This document shows, piece by piece, positions 8,201-20,623 of a stretch of 64,000 bases of DNA (position 1 is its first letter; each line of letters starts with the position of its first letter). The DNA lies in NCBI GenBank assembly GCA_963402885.1, contig OY727102.1, forward strand, positions 10,478,001-10,542,000, written 5' to 3'. The DNA is from Antedon bifida (taxonomy: Eukaryota > Echinodermata > Crinoidea > Comatulida > Antedonidae). The position numbers were made by a program, and so were the translations under genes. The notes under the pieces were generated by a model. That model saw only the letters and a list, made by a program, of their open reading frames with translations. It made no database searches and had not been told where the DNA came from.

Positions 8201-9649
8201 CGTTTTAGACCATTTTGAGCATTTCGACAAAAATTATTCCCACAAAACATCAAAGTGTGCAGAATAGCTTCAAATCGCATTTGGAGACGTTTTAGACCAT
8301 TTTGTGATTTTCGAAAAAACTTGTTAACATAAAAACACCAAAGTGCTTAGAATAGCTTCAAATCGCATTTGGAGACGTTTTAGACCATTTTGTGATTTTC
8401 GAAAAAACTTGGTTACAGAAAAACATCAAAGTGCTTAAAATCTCATTAGAAACCGTTTTAGACCATTTTGAGCAATTCGATAAAACTTTTCACACAAAAA
8501 CATCAAAGAGCACAAAATAGCTTAATATCGTATTTAAAAACGTTTTAGACCATTTTGAGCATTTCGACAAAAAATGTTCACACAAAACATCAAAGTGTGC
8601 AGAATAGCTTCAAATCGCATTTGGAGACGTTTTAGACCATTTTGTGATTTTCGAAAAAACTTGTTAACATAAAAACACCAAAGTGCTAAGAATAGCTTCA
8701 AATCGCATTTGGAGACATTTTAGACCATTTTGTTATTTTCGAAAAATCTTGTTAACATAAAAACACCAAAGTGCTTAGAATAGCTTCAAATCGCATTTGG
8801 AGACGTTTTAGACCATTTTGTGATTTTCGAAAAAACTTGGTTACAGAAAAACATCAAAGTGCTTAAAATATAATTAGAAACCGTTTTAAACCATTTTGAG
8901 CAATTCGATAAAACTTTTTACACAAAAACATCAAAGAGCACAAAATAGCTTAATATCGTATTTAAAAACGTTTTAGACCATTTTGTGATTTTCAAAAGAA
9001 CTTGTTAACATAAAAACACCAAAGTGCTTAGAATAGCTTCAAATCGCATTTGGAGACGTTTTAGACCATTTTGTGATTTTCGAAAAAACTTGGTTACACA
9101 AAAACATTAAAGTGCTTAAAATCTCATTATAAACCGTTTTAGACCATTTTGAACAATTCGATAAAACTTTTCACACAAAAACATCAAAGAGCACAAAATA
9201 GCTTAATATCGTATTTAAAAACGTTTTAGACCATTTTGAGCATTTCGACAAACATTTTTCACACAAAACATCAAAGTTTGCAGAATAGCTTCAAATCGCA
9301 TTTGGAGACGTTTTAGACCATTTTGTGATTTTCGAAAAAACTTGTTAACATAAAAACACCAAAGTGCTAAGAATAGCTTCAAATCGCATTTTGAGACATT
9401 TTAGACCATTTTGTTTTTTTCGAAAAAACTTGTTAACATAAAAACACCAAAGTGCTTAGAATAGCTTCAAATCGCACTTGGAGACGTTTTAGACCATTTT
9501 GTGATTTTCGAAAAAACTTGGTTACAGAAAAACATCAAAGTGCTTAAAATCTCATTAGAAACCGTTTTAGACCATTTTGAGCAATTCGATAAAACTTTTC
9601 ACACAAAAACATCAAAGAGCACAAAATAGCTTAATATCGTATTTAAAAA

Positions 9650-10329
9650 CGTTTTAGACCATTTTGAGCATTTCGACAAAAATTATTCCCACAAAACATC
9701 AAAGTGTGCAGAATAGCTTCAAATCGCATTTGGAGACGTTTTAGACCATTTTGTGATTTTCGAAAAAACTTGTTAACATAAAAACACCAAAGTGCTTAGA
9801 ATAGCTTCAAATCGCATTTAGAGACGTTTTAGACCATTTTGTGATTTTCGAAAAAACTTGGTTACAGAAAAACATCAAAGTGCTTAAAATCTCATTAGAA
9901 ACCGTTTTAGACCATTTTGAGCAATTCGATAAAACTTTTCACACAAAAACATCAAAGAGCACAAAATAGCTTAATATCGTATTTAAAAACGTTTTAGACC
10001 ATTTTGAGCATTTCGACAAAAATTATTCCCACAAAACATCAAAGTGTGCAGAATAGCTTCAAATCGCATTTGGAGACGTTTTAGACCATTTTGTGATTTT
10101 CGAAAAAACTTGTTAACATAAAAACACCAAAGTGCTTAGAATAGCTTCAAATCGCATTTGGAGACGTTTTAGACCATTTTGTGATTTTCGAAAAAACTTG
10201 GTTACAGAAAAACATCAAAGTGCTTAAAATCTCATTAGAAACCGTTTTAGACCATTTTGAGCAATTCGATAAAACTTTTCACACAAAAACATCAAAGAGC
10301 ACAAAATAGCTTAATATCGTATTTAAAAA
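9650..10329. repeat. Tandem pair of D'ABC modules (2 x 340 bp)
   Basis: Units at 9650 and 9990, near-identical, then DBC at 10330. Counterparts at about 36,584 in U2 and 46,570 in U3. Confidence 0.88.
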
Positions 10330-11173
10330 CGTTTTAGACCATTTTGAGCATTTCGACAAAAAATGTTCACACAAAACATCAAAGTGTGCAGAATAGCTTC
10401 AAATCGCATTTGGAGACGTTTTAGACCATTTTGTGATTTTCGAAAAAACTTGGTTACAGAAAAACATCAAAGTGCTTAAAATCTCATTAGAAACCGTTTT
10501 AGACCATTTTGAGCAATTCGATAAAACTTTTCACACAAAAACATCAAAGAGCACAAAATAGCTTAATATCGTATTTAAAAACGTTTTAGACCATTTTGAG
10601 CATTTCTACAAAAAATTTTCACAAAAAACATCAAAGTGTACAGAATAGCTTCAAATCGCATTTGGAGACGGTTTAGACCATTTTGTGATTTTCGAAAAAA
10701 CTTGGTTACAGAAAAACATCAAAGTGCTTAAAATCTCATTAGAAACCGTTTTAGACCATTTTGAGCAATTCGATAAAACTTTTAACACAAAAACATCAAA
10801 GAGCACAAAATAGCTTAATATCGTATTTTAAAACGTTTTAGACCATTTTGAGCATTTCGACAAAAATTTTTCACACAAAACATCACAGTGTGCAGAATAG
10901 CTTCAAATCGCATTTCGAGACGTTTTAGACCATTTTGTGATTTTCGAAAAAACTTGGTTACAGAAAAACACCAAAGTGCTTAAAATCTCATTAGAAACCG
11001 TTTTAGACCATTTTGAGCAATTCGATAAAACTTTTCACACAAAAACATCAAAGAGCACAAAATAGCTTAATATCGTATTTAAAAACGTTTTAGACCATTT
11101 TGTGATTTTCGAAAAAACTTACTAACATAAAAACACCAAAGTGCTTAGAATAGCTTCAAATCGCATTTGGAGA

Positions 11174-12764
11174 CGTTTTAGACCATTTTCTGATTTTCGA
11201 AAAAACTTGGTTACACAAAAACATCAAAGTGCTTAAAATATCATTATAAACCGTTTTAGACCATTTTGAGCAATTCGATAAAACTTTTCACACAAAAACA
11301 TCAAAGAGCACAAAATAGCTTAATATCGTATTTAAAAACGTTTTAGACCATTTTAAGCATTTCGACAAAAATTGTTCACACAAAACATCAAAGTGTGCAG
11401 AATAGCTTCAAATCGCATTTGGAGACGTTTTAGACCATTTTGTGATTTTCGAAAAAACTTGTTAACATAAAAACACCAAAGTGCTAAGAATAGCTTCAAA
11501 TCGCATTTTGAGACATTTTAGACCATTTTGTTTTTTTCGAAAAAACTTGTTAACATAAAAACACCAAAGTGCTTAGAATAGCTTCAAATCGCATTTGGAG
11601 ACGTTTTAGACGATTTTGTGATTTTCGAAAAAACTTGGTTACAGAAAAACATCAAAGTGCTTAAAATCTCATTATAAACCGTTTTAGACCATTTTGAGCA
11701 ATTCGATAAAACTTTTCACACAAAAACATCAAAGAGCACAAAATAGCTTAATATCGTATTTAAAAACGTTTTAGACCATTTTGAGCATTTCTACAAAAAA
11801 TTTTCACAAAAAACATCAAATCGCAAAAAAAAATTTTCACAAAAAACATCAAAGAGCACAAAATAGCTTAATATCGTATTTAAAAACGTTTTAGACGATT
11901 TTGAGCATTTCGACAAAAATTTTTCACACAAAACATCAAAGTGTGCAGAATAGCTTCAAATCGCATTTGGAGACGTTTTAGACCATTTTGTGATTTTCGA
12001 AAAAACTTGTTAACATAAAAACACCAAAGTGCTAAGAATAGCTTCAAATCGCATTTGGAGACATTTTAGATCATTTTGTTATTTTCGAAAAAACATGTTA
12101 ACATAAAAACACCAAAGTGCTTAGAATAGCTTCAAATCGCATTTGGAGACGTTTTAGACCATTTTGTGATTTTCGAAAAAACTTGGTTACAGAAAAACAT
12201 CAAAGTGCTTAAAATCTCATTAGAAACCGTTTTAGACCATTTTGAGCAATTCGATAAAACTTTTCACACAAAAACATCAAAGAGCACAAAATAGCTTAAT
12301 ATCGTATTTAAAAACGTTTTAGACCATTTTGAGCATTTCGACAAAAATTGTTCACACAAAACATCAAAGTGTGCAGAATAGCTTCAAATCGCATTTGGAG
12401 ACGTTTTAGACCATTTTGTGATTTTCGAAAAAACTTGTTAACATAAAAACACCAAAGTGCTAAGAATAGCTTCAAATCGCATTTTGAGACATTTTAGACC
12501 ATTTTGTTTTTTTCGAAAAAACTTGTTAACATAAAAACACCAAAGTGCTTAGAATAGCTTCAAATCGCATTTGGAGACGTTTTAGACCATTTTGTGATTT
12601 TCGAACAAACTTGGTTACAGAAAAACATCAAAGTGCTTAAAATCTCATTAGAAACCGTTTTAGACCATTTTGAGCAATTTGATAAAATTTTTGACACAAA
12701 AACATCAAAGAGCACAAAATAGCTTAATATCGTATTTAAAAACGTTTTAGACCATTTTGAGCAT
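11174..12764. repeat. Local direct duplication, copy 2
   Basis: Partner of 6,631-8,222. It differs by a 7-T rather than 8-T run in A2 and by CAGAAAA rather than CAGGAAAA near 12,190. U3 carries it at about 48,094-49,596, less 88 bp. It is absent from U2 because of the 16.8-kb deletion. Confidence 0.85.
11767..11886. repeat. D/C hybrid with 33-bp internal duplication, second copy
   Basis: Counterpart of 7224 at offset 4,543, within the 1.6-kb local duplication. Same length and same internal repeat. Confidence 0.9.
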
Positions 12765-12829
12765 TTCGACAAAAAAATTTCACAAAAAACATCAAAGTGC
12801 TTAGAATAGCTTCAAATCGCATTTGGAGA
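12743..12829. repeat. D/A hybrid monomer
   Basis: D left half with CGACAAAAAAATTTCAC, joined at ACATCAAAGTGC to an A right half (TTAGAATAGC); 87 bp. It lies at the right edge of the 1.6-kb local duplication. U3 copy: 49575-49661. Confidence 0.88.
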
Positions 12830-12994
12830 CGTTTTAGACCATTTTGTGATTTTCGAAAAAACTTGGTTACACAAAAACATCAAAGTGCTTAAAATCTCAT
12901 TATAAACCGTTTTAGACCATTTTGAGCAATTCGATAAAACTTTTCACACAAAAACATCAAAGAGCACAAAATAGCTTAATATCGTATTTAAAAA

Positions 12995-13081
12995 CGTTTT
13001 ATACCATTTTGAGCATTTCGACATAAATTTTTCACACAAAACACCAAAGTGCTAAGAATAGCTTCAAATCGCATTTGGAGA
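12995..13081. repeat. D/A1 hybrid monomer
   Basis: D left half (TATACC, CGACATAAATTTTTCAC) joined at ACACCAAAGTGC to an A1 right half (TAAGAATAGC), followed by A2. It stands for D plus A1 reduced to one monomer. U3 copy: 49827-49913. Confidence 0.88.
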
Positions 13082-14266
13082 CATTTTAGACCATTTTGTT
13101 ATTTTCGAAAAAACTTGTTAACATAAAAACACCAAAGTGCTTAGAATAGCTTCAAATCGCATTTGGAGACGTTTTAGACCACTTTGTGATTTTCGAAAAA
13201 ACTTGGTTACAGAAAAACATCAAAGTGCTTAAAATCTAATTAGAAACCGTTTTAGACCATTTTGAGCAATTCGATAAAACTTTTTACACAAAAACATCAA
13301 AGAGCACAAAATAGCTTAATATCGTATTTAAAAACGTTTTAGACCATTTTGTGATTTTCGAAAAAACTTGTTAACATAAAAACACAAAAGTGCTTAGAAT
13401 AGCTTCAAATCGCATTTGGAGACGTTTTAGACCATTTTGTGATTTTCGAAAAAACTTGGTTACACAAAAACATCAAAGTGCTTAAAATCTCATTATAAAC
13501 CGTTTTAGACCATTTTGAACAATTCGATAAAACTTTTCACACAAAAACATCAAAGAGCACAAAATAGCTTAATATCGTATTTAAAAACGTTTTAGACCAT
13601 TTTGAGCATTTCGACAAAAATTTTTCACACAAAACATCAAAGTGTGCAGAATAGCTTCAAATCGCATTTAGAGACGTTTTAGACCATTTTGTGATTTTCG
13701 AAAAAACTTGTTAACATAAAAACACCAAAGTGCTTAGAATAGCTTCAAATCGCATTTGGAGACGTTTTAGACCATTTTGTGATTTTCGAAAAAACTTGGT
13801 TACAGAAAAACATCAAAGTGCTTAAAATCTCATTAGAAACCGTTTTAGACCATTTTGAGCGATTCGACAAAACTTTTCACACAAAAACATCAAAGAGCAC
13901 AAAATAGCTTAATATCGTATTTAAAAACGTTTTAGACCATTTTGAGCATTTCGACAAAAAATTTTCACACAAAACATCAAAGTGTGCAGAATAGCTTCAA
14001 ATCGCATTTGGAGACGTTTTAGACCATTTTGTGATTTTCGAAAAAACTTGGTTACAGAAAAACATCAAAGTGCTTAAAATCTCATTAGAAACCGTTTTAG
14101 ACCATTTTGAGCAATTCGATAAAACTTTTCACACAAAAACATCAAAGAGCACAAAATAGCTTAATATCGTATTTAAAAACGTTTTAGACCATTTTGAGAA
14201 TTTCGACAAAAAATTTTCACAAAAAACATCAAAGTGTACAGAATAGCTTCAAATCGCATTTGGAGA

Positions 14267-15249
14267 CGTTTTAGACCATTTTGTGATTTTCGAAAAAACT
14301 TGTTAACATAAAAACACCAAAGTGCTTAGAATAGCTTCAAATCGCATTTGGAGACGTTTTAGACCATTTTGTGATTTTCGAAAAAACTTGGTTACACAAA
14401 AACATCAAAGTGCTTAAAATCTCATTATAAACCGTTTTAGACCATTTTGAGCAATTCGATAAAACTTTTCACACAAAAACATCAAAGAGCACAAAATAGC
14501 TTAATATCGTATTTAAAAACGTTTTAGACCATTTTGAGCATTTCGACAAAAATTTTTCACACAAAACATCAAAGTGTGCAGAATAGCTTCAAATCGCATT
14601 TGGAGACGTTTTAGACCATTTTGTGATTTTCGAAAAAACTTGGTTACAGAAAAACACCAAAGTGCTTAAAATCTCATTAGAAACCGTTTTAGACCATTTT
14701 GAGCAATTCGATAAAACTTTTCACACAAAAACATCAAAGAGCACAAAATAGCTTAATATCGTATTTAAAAACGTTTTAGACCATTTTGTGATTTTCGAAA
14801 AAACTTACTAACATAAAAACACCAAAGTGCTTAGAATAGCTTCAAATCGCATTTGGAGACGTTTTAGACCATTTTCTGATTTTCGAAAAAACTTGGTTAC
14901 ACAAAAACATCAAAGTGCTTAAAATCTCATTATAAACCGTTTTAGACCATTTTGAGCAATTCGATAAAACTTTTCACACAAAAACATCAAAGAGCACAAA
15001 ATAGCTTAATATCGTATTTAAAAACGTTTTAGACCATTTTAAGCATTTCGACAAAAATTGTTCACACAAAACATCAAAGTGTGCAGAATAGCTTCAAATC
15101 GCATTTGGAGACGTTTTAGACCATTTTGTGATTTTCGAAAAAACTTGTTAACATAAAAACACTAAAGTGCTTAGAATAGCTTCAAATCGCATTTGGAGAC
15201 GTTTTAGACCATTTTGTGATTTTCGAACAAACTTGGTTACAGAAAAACA
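14267..15249. repeat. Direct duplication at 1,526 bp, copy 1
   Basis: Matches 15,793-16,775, module for module: ABC, DBC, ABC with ACTTACTAAC, D with TTTTAAGC, A with ACACTAAAG. The left edge falls inside a D (GTGTACAG here, GTGTGCAG in copy 2). The right edge is the B/A hybrid at 15200. U3 carries the pair at +36,832. Confidence 0.83.
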
Positions 15250-15287
15250 TCAAAGTGCTTAGAATAGCTTCAAATCGCATTTGGAGA
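15200..15287. repeat. B/A hybrid monomer (88 bp)
   Basis: B left half (TCGAACAAACTTGGTTACAG) joined at ACATCAAAGTGC to an A right half (TTAGAATAGC), then a normal B at 15288. It lies where the 1,526-bp repeat ends and looks like its crossover product. U3 copy: 52032-52119. Confidence 0.9.
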
Positions 15288-15792
15288 CGTTTTAGACCAT
15301 TTTGTGATTTTCGAAAAAACTTGGTTACAGAAAAACATCAAAGTGCTTAAAATATAATTAGAAACCGTTTTAGACCATTTTGAGCAATTCGATAAAACTT
15401 TTTACACAAAAACATCAAAGAGCACAAAATAGCTTAATATCGTATTTAAAAACGTTTTAGACCATTTTGTGATTTTCGAAAAAACTTGTTAACATAAAAA
15501 CACCAAAGTGCTTAGAATAGCTTCAAATCGCATTTGGAGACGTTTTAGACCATTTTGTGATTTTCGAAAAAACTTGGTTACACAAAAACATCAAAGTGCT
15601 TAAAATCTCATTATAAACCGTTTTAGACCATTTTGAGCAATTCGATAAAACTTTTCACACAAAAACATCAAAGAGCACAAAATAGCTTAATATCGTATTT
15701 AAAAACGTTTTAGACCATTTTGAGCATTTCGACAAAAATTATTCCCACAAAACATCAAAGTGTGCAGAATAGCTTCAAATCGCATTTGGAGA

Positions 15793-16775
15793 CGTTTTAG
15801 ACCATTTTGTGATTTTCGAAAAAACTTGTTAACATAAAAACACCAAAGTGCTTAGAATAGCTTCAAATCGCATTTGGAGACGTTTTAGACCATTTTGTGA
15901 TTTTCGAAAAAACTTGGTTACACAAAAACATCAAAGTGCTTAAAATCTCATTATAAACCGTTTTAGACCATTTTGAGCAATTCGATAAAACTTTTCACAC
16001 AAAAACATCAAAGAGCACAAAATAGCTTAATATCGTATTTAAAAACGTTTTAGACCATTTTGAGCATTTCGACAAAAATTTTTCACACAAAACATCAAAG
16101 TGTGCAGAATAGCTTCAAATCGCATTTGGAGACGTTTTAGACCATTTTGTGATTTTCGAAAAAACTTGGTTACAGAAAAACACCAAAGTGCTTAAAATCT
16201 CATTAGAAACCGTTTTAGACCATTTTGAGCAATTCGATAAAACTTTTCACACAAAAACATCAAAGAGCACAAAATAGCTTAATATCGTATTTAAAAACGT
16301 TTTAGACCATTTTGTGATTTTCGAAAAAACTTACTAACATAAAAACACCAAAGTGCTTAGAATAGCTTCAAATCGCATTTGGAGACGTTTTAGACCATTT
16401 TCTGATTTTCGAAAAAACTTGGTTACACAAAAACATCAAAGTGCTTAAAATCTCATTATAAACCGTTTTAGACCATTTTGAGCAATTCGATAAAACTTTT
16501 CACACAAAAACATCAAAGAGCACAAAATAGCTTAATATCGTATTTAAAAACGTTTTAGACCATTTTAAGCATTTCGACAAAAATTGTTCACACAAAACAT
16601 CAAAGTGTGCAGAATAGCTTCAAATCGCATTTGGAGACGTTTTAGACCATTTTGTGATTTTCGAAAAAACTTGTTAACATAAAAACACTAAAGTGCTTAG
16701 AATAGCTTCAAATCGTATTTGGAGACGTTTTAGACCATTTTGTGATTTTCGAACAAACTTGGTTACAGAAAAACA
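15793..16775. repeat. Direct duplication at 1,526 bp, copy 2
   Basis: Partner of 14,267-15,249. It differs in the A at 16638, which ends with AATCGTATTTGG, and in having an intact B at 16726 where copy 1 has the B/A hybrid. Confidence 0.83.
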
Positions 16776-16890
16776 TCAAAGTGCTTAAAATCTCATTAGA
16801 AACCGTTTTAGACCATTTTGAGCAATTCGATAAAACTTTTCACACAAAAACATCAAAGAGCACAAAATAGCTTAATATCGTATTTAAAAA

Positions 16891-17570
16891 CGTTTTAGAC
16901 CATTTTGAGCATTTCGACAAAAATTATTCCCACAAAACATCAAAGTGTGCAGAATAGCTTCAAATCGCATTTGGAGACGTTTTAGACCATTTTGTGATTT
17001 TCGAAAAAACTTGTTAACATAAAAACACCAAAGTGCTTAGAATAGCTTCAAATCGCATTTGGAGACGTTTTAGACCATTTTGTGATTTTCGAAAAAACTT
17101 GGTTACAGAAAAACATCAAAGTGCTTAAAATCTCATTAGAAACCGTTTTAGACCATTTTGAGCAATTCGATAAAACTTTTCACACAAAAACATCAAAGAG
17201 CACAAAATAGCTTAATATCGTATTTAAAAACGTTTTAGACCATTTTGAGCATTTCGACAAAAATTATTCCCACAAAACATCAAAGTGTGCAGAATAGCTT
17301 CAAATCGCATTTGGAGACGTTTTAGACCATTTTGTGATTTTCGAAAAAACTTGTTAACATAAAAACACCAAAGTGCTTAGAATAGCTTCAAATCGCATTT
17401 GGAGACGTTTTAGACCATTTTGTGATTTTCGAAAAAACTTGGTTACAGAAAAACATCAAAGTGCTTAAAATCTCATTAGAAACCGTTTTAGACCATTTTG
17501 AGCGATTCGACAAAACTTTTCACACAAAAACATCAAAGAGCACAAAATAGCTTAATATCGTATTTAAAAA
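16891..17570. repeat. Tandem pair of D'ABC modules (2 x 340 bp)
   Basis: Units at 16891 and 17231, followed by D at 17571. The second C (17484) has GAGCGATTCGACAAAAC. Counterpart in U3 at 53723-54402. Confidence 0.87.
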
Positions 17571-17734
17571 CGTTTTAGACCATTTTGAGCATTTCGACAA
17601 AAAATTTTCACACAAAACATCAAAGTGTGCAGAATAGCTTCAAATCGCATTTGGAGACGTTTTAGACCATTTGTGATTTTCGAAAAAACTTGGTTACAGA
17701 AAAACACCAAAGTGCTTAAAATCTCATTAGAAAC

Positions 17735-18932
17735 CGTTTTAGACCATTTTGAGCAATTCGATAAAACTTTTCACACAAAAACATCAAAGAGCACAAAATA
17801 GCTTAATATCGTATTTAAAAACGTTTTAGACCATTTTGAGCATTTCGACAAAAATATTTCACAAAAAACATCAAAGTGCTTAGAATAGCTTCAAATCGCA
17901 TTTGGAGACATTTTAGACCATTTTGTGATTTTCGAAAAAACTTGTTAACATAAAAACACCAAAGTGCTAAGAATAGCTTCAAATCGCATTTGGAGACATT
18001 TTAGACCATTTTGTGATTTTCGAAAAAACTTGTTAACATAAAAAAACCAAAGTGCTAAGAATAGCTTCAAATCGCATTTGGAGACATTTTAGACCATTTT
18101 GTTATTTTCGAAAAAACTTGTTAACATAAAAACACCAAAGTGCTTAGAATAGCTTCAAATCGCATTTGGCGACGTTTTAGACCATTTTGTGATTTTCGAA
18201 AAAACTTGGTTACAGAAAAACATCAAAGTGCTTAAAATCTAATTAGAAACCGTTTTAGACCATTTTGAGCAATTCGATAAAACTTTTTACACAAAAACAT
18301 CAAAGAGCACAAAATAGCTTAATATCGTATTTAAAAACGTTTTAGACCATTTTGTGATTTTCGAAAAAACTTGTTAACATAAAAACACCAAAGTGCTTAG
18401 AATAGCTTCAAATCGCATTTGGAGACGTTTTAGACCATTTTGTGATTTTCGAAAAAAACTTGGTTACACAAAAACATCAAAGTGCTTAAAATCTCATTAT
18501 AAACCGTTTTAGACCATTTTGAGCAATTCGATAAAACGTTTCACACAAAAACATCAAAGAGCACAAAATAGCTTAATATCGTATTTAAAAACGTTTTAGA
18601 CCATTTTGTGATTTTCGAAAGAACTTGTTAACATAAAAACACCAAAGTGCTTAGAATAGCTTCAAATCGCATTTGGAGACGTTTTAGACCATTTTGTGAT
18701 TTTCGAAAAAACTTGGTTACAGAAAAACATCAAAGTGCTTAAAATCTAATTATAAACCGTTTTAGACCATTTTGAGCAATTCGATAAAACTTTTTACACA
18801 AAAACATCAAAGAGCACAAAATAGCTTAATATCGTATTTAAAAACGTTTTAGACCATTTTGTGATTTTCGAAAAAACTTGTTAACATAAAAACACCAAAG
18901 TGCTTAGAATAGCTTCAAATCGCATTTGGAGA
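17735..18932. repeat. Direct duplication at 5,853 bp, copy 1
   Basis: Matches 23,588-24,785 with the same rare markers in the same order: AAAAATATTTCAC in the D/A hybrid, an AACATAAAAAAACC A monomer, ATTTGGCGACG, the 79-bp B, AAAACGTTTCAC in C, and CGAAAGAAC in A. Confidence 0.86.
17822..17908. repeat. D/A hybrid followed by three A monomers
   Basis: D left half with AAAAATATTTCAC, joined at ACATCAAAGTGC to an A right half. Three A monomers follow (17909, 17997, 18085), the first two of A1 type and the last of A2 type. Copies of the hybrid: 20283-20369, 23675-23761 and 55840-55926; the 20283 and 55840 copies are followed by two A monomers, not three. Confidence 0.87.
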
Positions 18933-20623
18933 CGTTTTAGACCATTTTGTGATTTTCGAAAAAACTTGGTTACAGAAAAACATCAAAGTGCTTAAAATCT
19001 CATTAGAAACCGTTTTAGACCATTTTGAGCAATTCGATAAAACTTTTCACACAAAAACATCAAAGAGCACAAAATAGCTTAATATCGTATTTAAAAACGT
19101 TTTAGACCATTTTGAGAATTTCGACAAAAAATTTTCACAAAAAACATCAAAGTGTACAGAATAGCTTCAAATCGCATTTGGAGACGTTTTAGACCATTTT
19201 GTGATTTTCGAAAAAACTTGTTAACATAAAAACACCAAAGTGCTTAGAATAGCTTCAAATCGCATTTGGAGACGTTTTAGACCATTTTGTGATTTTCGAA
19301 AAAACTTGGTTACACAAAAACATCAAAGTGCTTAAAATCTCATTATAAACCGTTTTAGACCATTTTGAGCAATTCGATAAAACTTTTCACACAAAAACAT
19401 CAAAGAGCACAAAATAGCTTAATATCGTATTTAAAAACGTTTTAGACCATTTTGAGCATTTCGACAAAAATTTTTCACACAAAACATCAAAGTGTGCAGA
19501 ATAGCTTCAAATCGCATTTGGAGACGTTTTAGACCATTTTGTGATTTTCGAAAAAACTTGGTTACAGAAAAACACCAAAGTGCTTAAAATCTCATTAGAA
19601 ACCGTTTTAGACCATTTTGAGCAATTCGATAAAACTTTTCACACAAAAACATCAAAGTGCACAAAATAGCTTAATATCGTATTTAAAAACGTTTTAGACC
19701 ATTTTGTGATTTTCGAAAAAACTTACTAACATAAAAACACCAAAGTGCTTAGAATAGCTTCAAATCGCATTTGGAGACGTTTTAGACCATTTTCTGATTT
19801 TCGAAAAAACTTGGTTACACAAAAACATCAAAGTGCTTAAAATCTCATTATAAACCGTTTTAGACCATTTTGAGCAATTCGATAAAACTTTTCACACAAA
19901 AACATCAAAGAGCACAAAATAGCTTAATATCGTATTTAAAAACGTTTTAGACCATTTTGAGCATTTCTACAAACATTTTTCACAAAAAACATCAAAGTGT
20001 ACAGAATAGCTTCAAATCGCATTTGGAGACGTTTTAGACCATTTTGTGATTTTCGAAAAAACTTGTTAACATAAAAACACTAAAGTGCTTAGAATAGCTT
20101 CAAATCGCATTTGGAGACGTTTTAGACCATTTTGTGATTTTCGAACAAACTTGGTTACAGAAAAACATCAAAGTGCTTAAAATCTCATTAGAAACCGTTT
20201 TAGACCATTTTGAGCAATTCGATAAAACTTTTCACACAAAAACATCAAAGAGCACAAAATAGCTCAATATCGTATTTAAAAACGTTTTAGACCATTTTGA
20301 GCATTTCGACAAAAATATTTCACAAAAAACATCAAAGTGCTTAGAATAGCTTCAAATCGCATTTGGAGACATTTTAGACCATTTTGTGATTTTCGAAAAA
20401 ACTTGTTAACATAAAAACACCAAAGTGCTAAGAATAGCTTCAAATCGCATTTGGAGACATTTTAGACCATTTTGTTATTTTCGAAAAAACTTGTTAACAT
20501 AAAAACACCAAAGTGCTTAGAATAGCTTCAAATCGCATTTGGAGACGTTTTAGACCATTTTGTGATTTTCGAAAAAACTTGGTTACAGAAAAACATCAAA
20601 GGGCTTAAAATCTAATTAGAAAC

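Larger units (their letters stand above)
6631..8222. repeat. Local direct duplication, copy 1 (about 1.6 kb)
   Basis: Matches 11,174-12,764 at offset 4,543 (4,542 after the extra T in the 89-bp A2 at 7947). Shared markers: CATTTTCTG in B, TTTTAAGCATTTCG in D, the D/C hybrid, GACGATTTTG, and the C* variant. The right limit is inside a D monomer after CGACAAAAA. U2 carries this segment at about 32,457-34,048 and U3 at about 43,584-45,142. Confidence 0.85.
5524..11085. repeat. U1 monomer map, part 2
   Basis: Starts: DBC 5524; D/A hybrid 5776 then BC; DAABC 6028; D'ABC 6456; DAABC 6796; D/C hybrid 7224 (120 bp); DAABC 7344; DAABC 7772 (A2 of 89 bp, C* at 8114); D'ABC 8201; DAABC 8541; ABC 8969; DAABC 9222; D'ABC 9650 and 9990; DBC 10330, 10582, 10834. 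U2 carries it at +25,826 and then +26,934 after its own duplication. U3 carries it at +36,953 and then +36,920. Confidence 0.87.
11086..17657. repeat. U1 monomer map, part 3
   Basis: Starts: ABC 11086 (ACTTACTAAC in A); DAABC 11339; D/C hybrid 11767; DAABC 11887; DAABC 12315 (C* at 12656); D/A hybrid 12743 then BC; D/A hybrid 12995, A2 13082, BC; ABC 13335; DABC 13588; DBC 13928; DABC 14180; DBC 14520; ABC 14772; D 15025, A 15112, B/A hybrid 15200, BC; ABC 15453; D'ABC 15706; DBC 16046; ABC 16298; DABC 16551; D'ABC 16891 and 17231; D 17571. Absent from U2. U3 carries it at +36,920 and then +36,832. Confidence 0.86.
17658..18932. repeat. 1,275-bp segment present in U1, absent in U3
   Basis: In U3 the D ending at 54,489 runs straight into the B at 54490, which matches U1 18933. 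The segment is B (77), C, D/A, A, A, A, B, C, A, B (79), C, A, B, C, A, which sums to 1,275 bp. It overlaps the 5,853-bp duplication and so was probably gained in U1 by exchange with 23.6-24.8 kb, although loss in U3 is equally consistent. Confidence 0.82.

Noticed and set aside
8018-8230. 70-codon open frame on the minus strand, also at 12560, 33844, 44938 and 49392, as a possible small conserved protein
   Set aside because: The first codon is TTG, there is no upstream signal, and the frame is made of reverse-complemented satellite monomers. It is open only because the C* variant lost a TGA. Identity between copies reflects array duplication, not selection on a protein.
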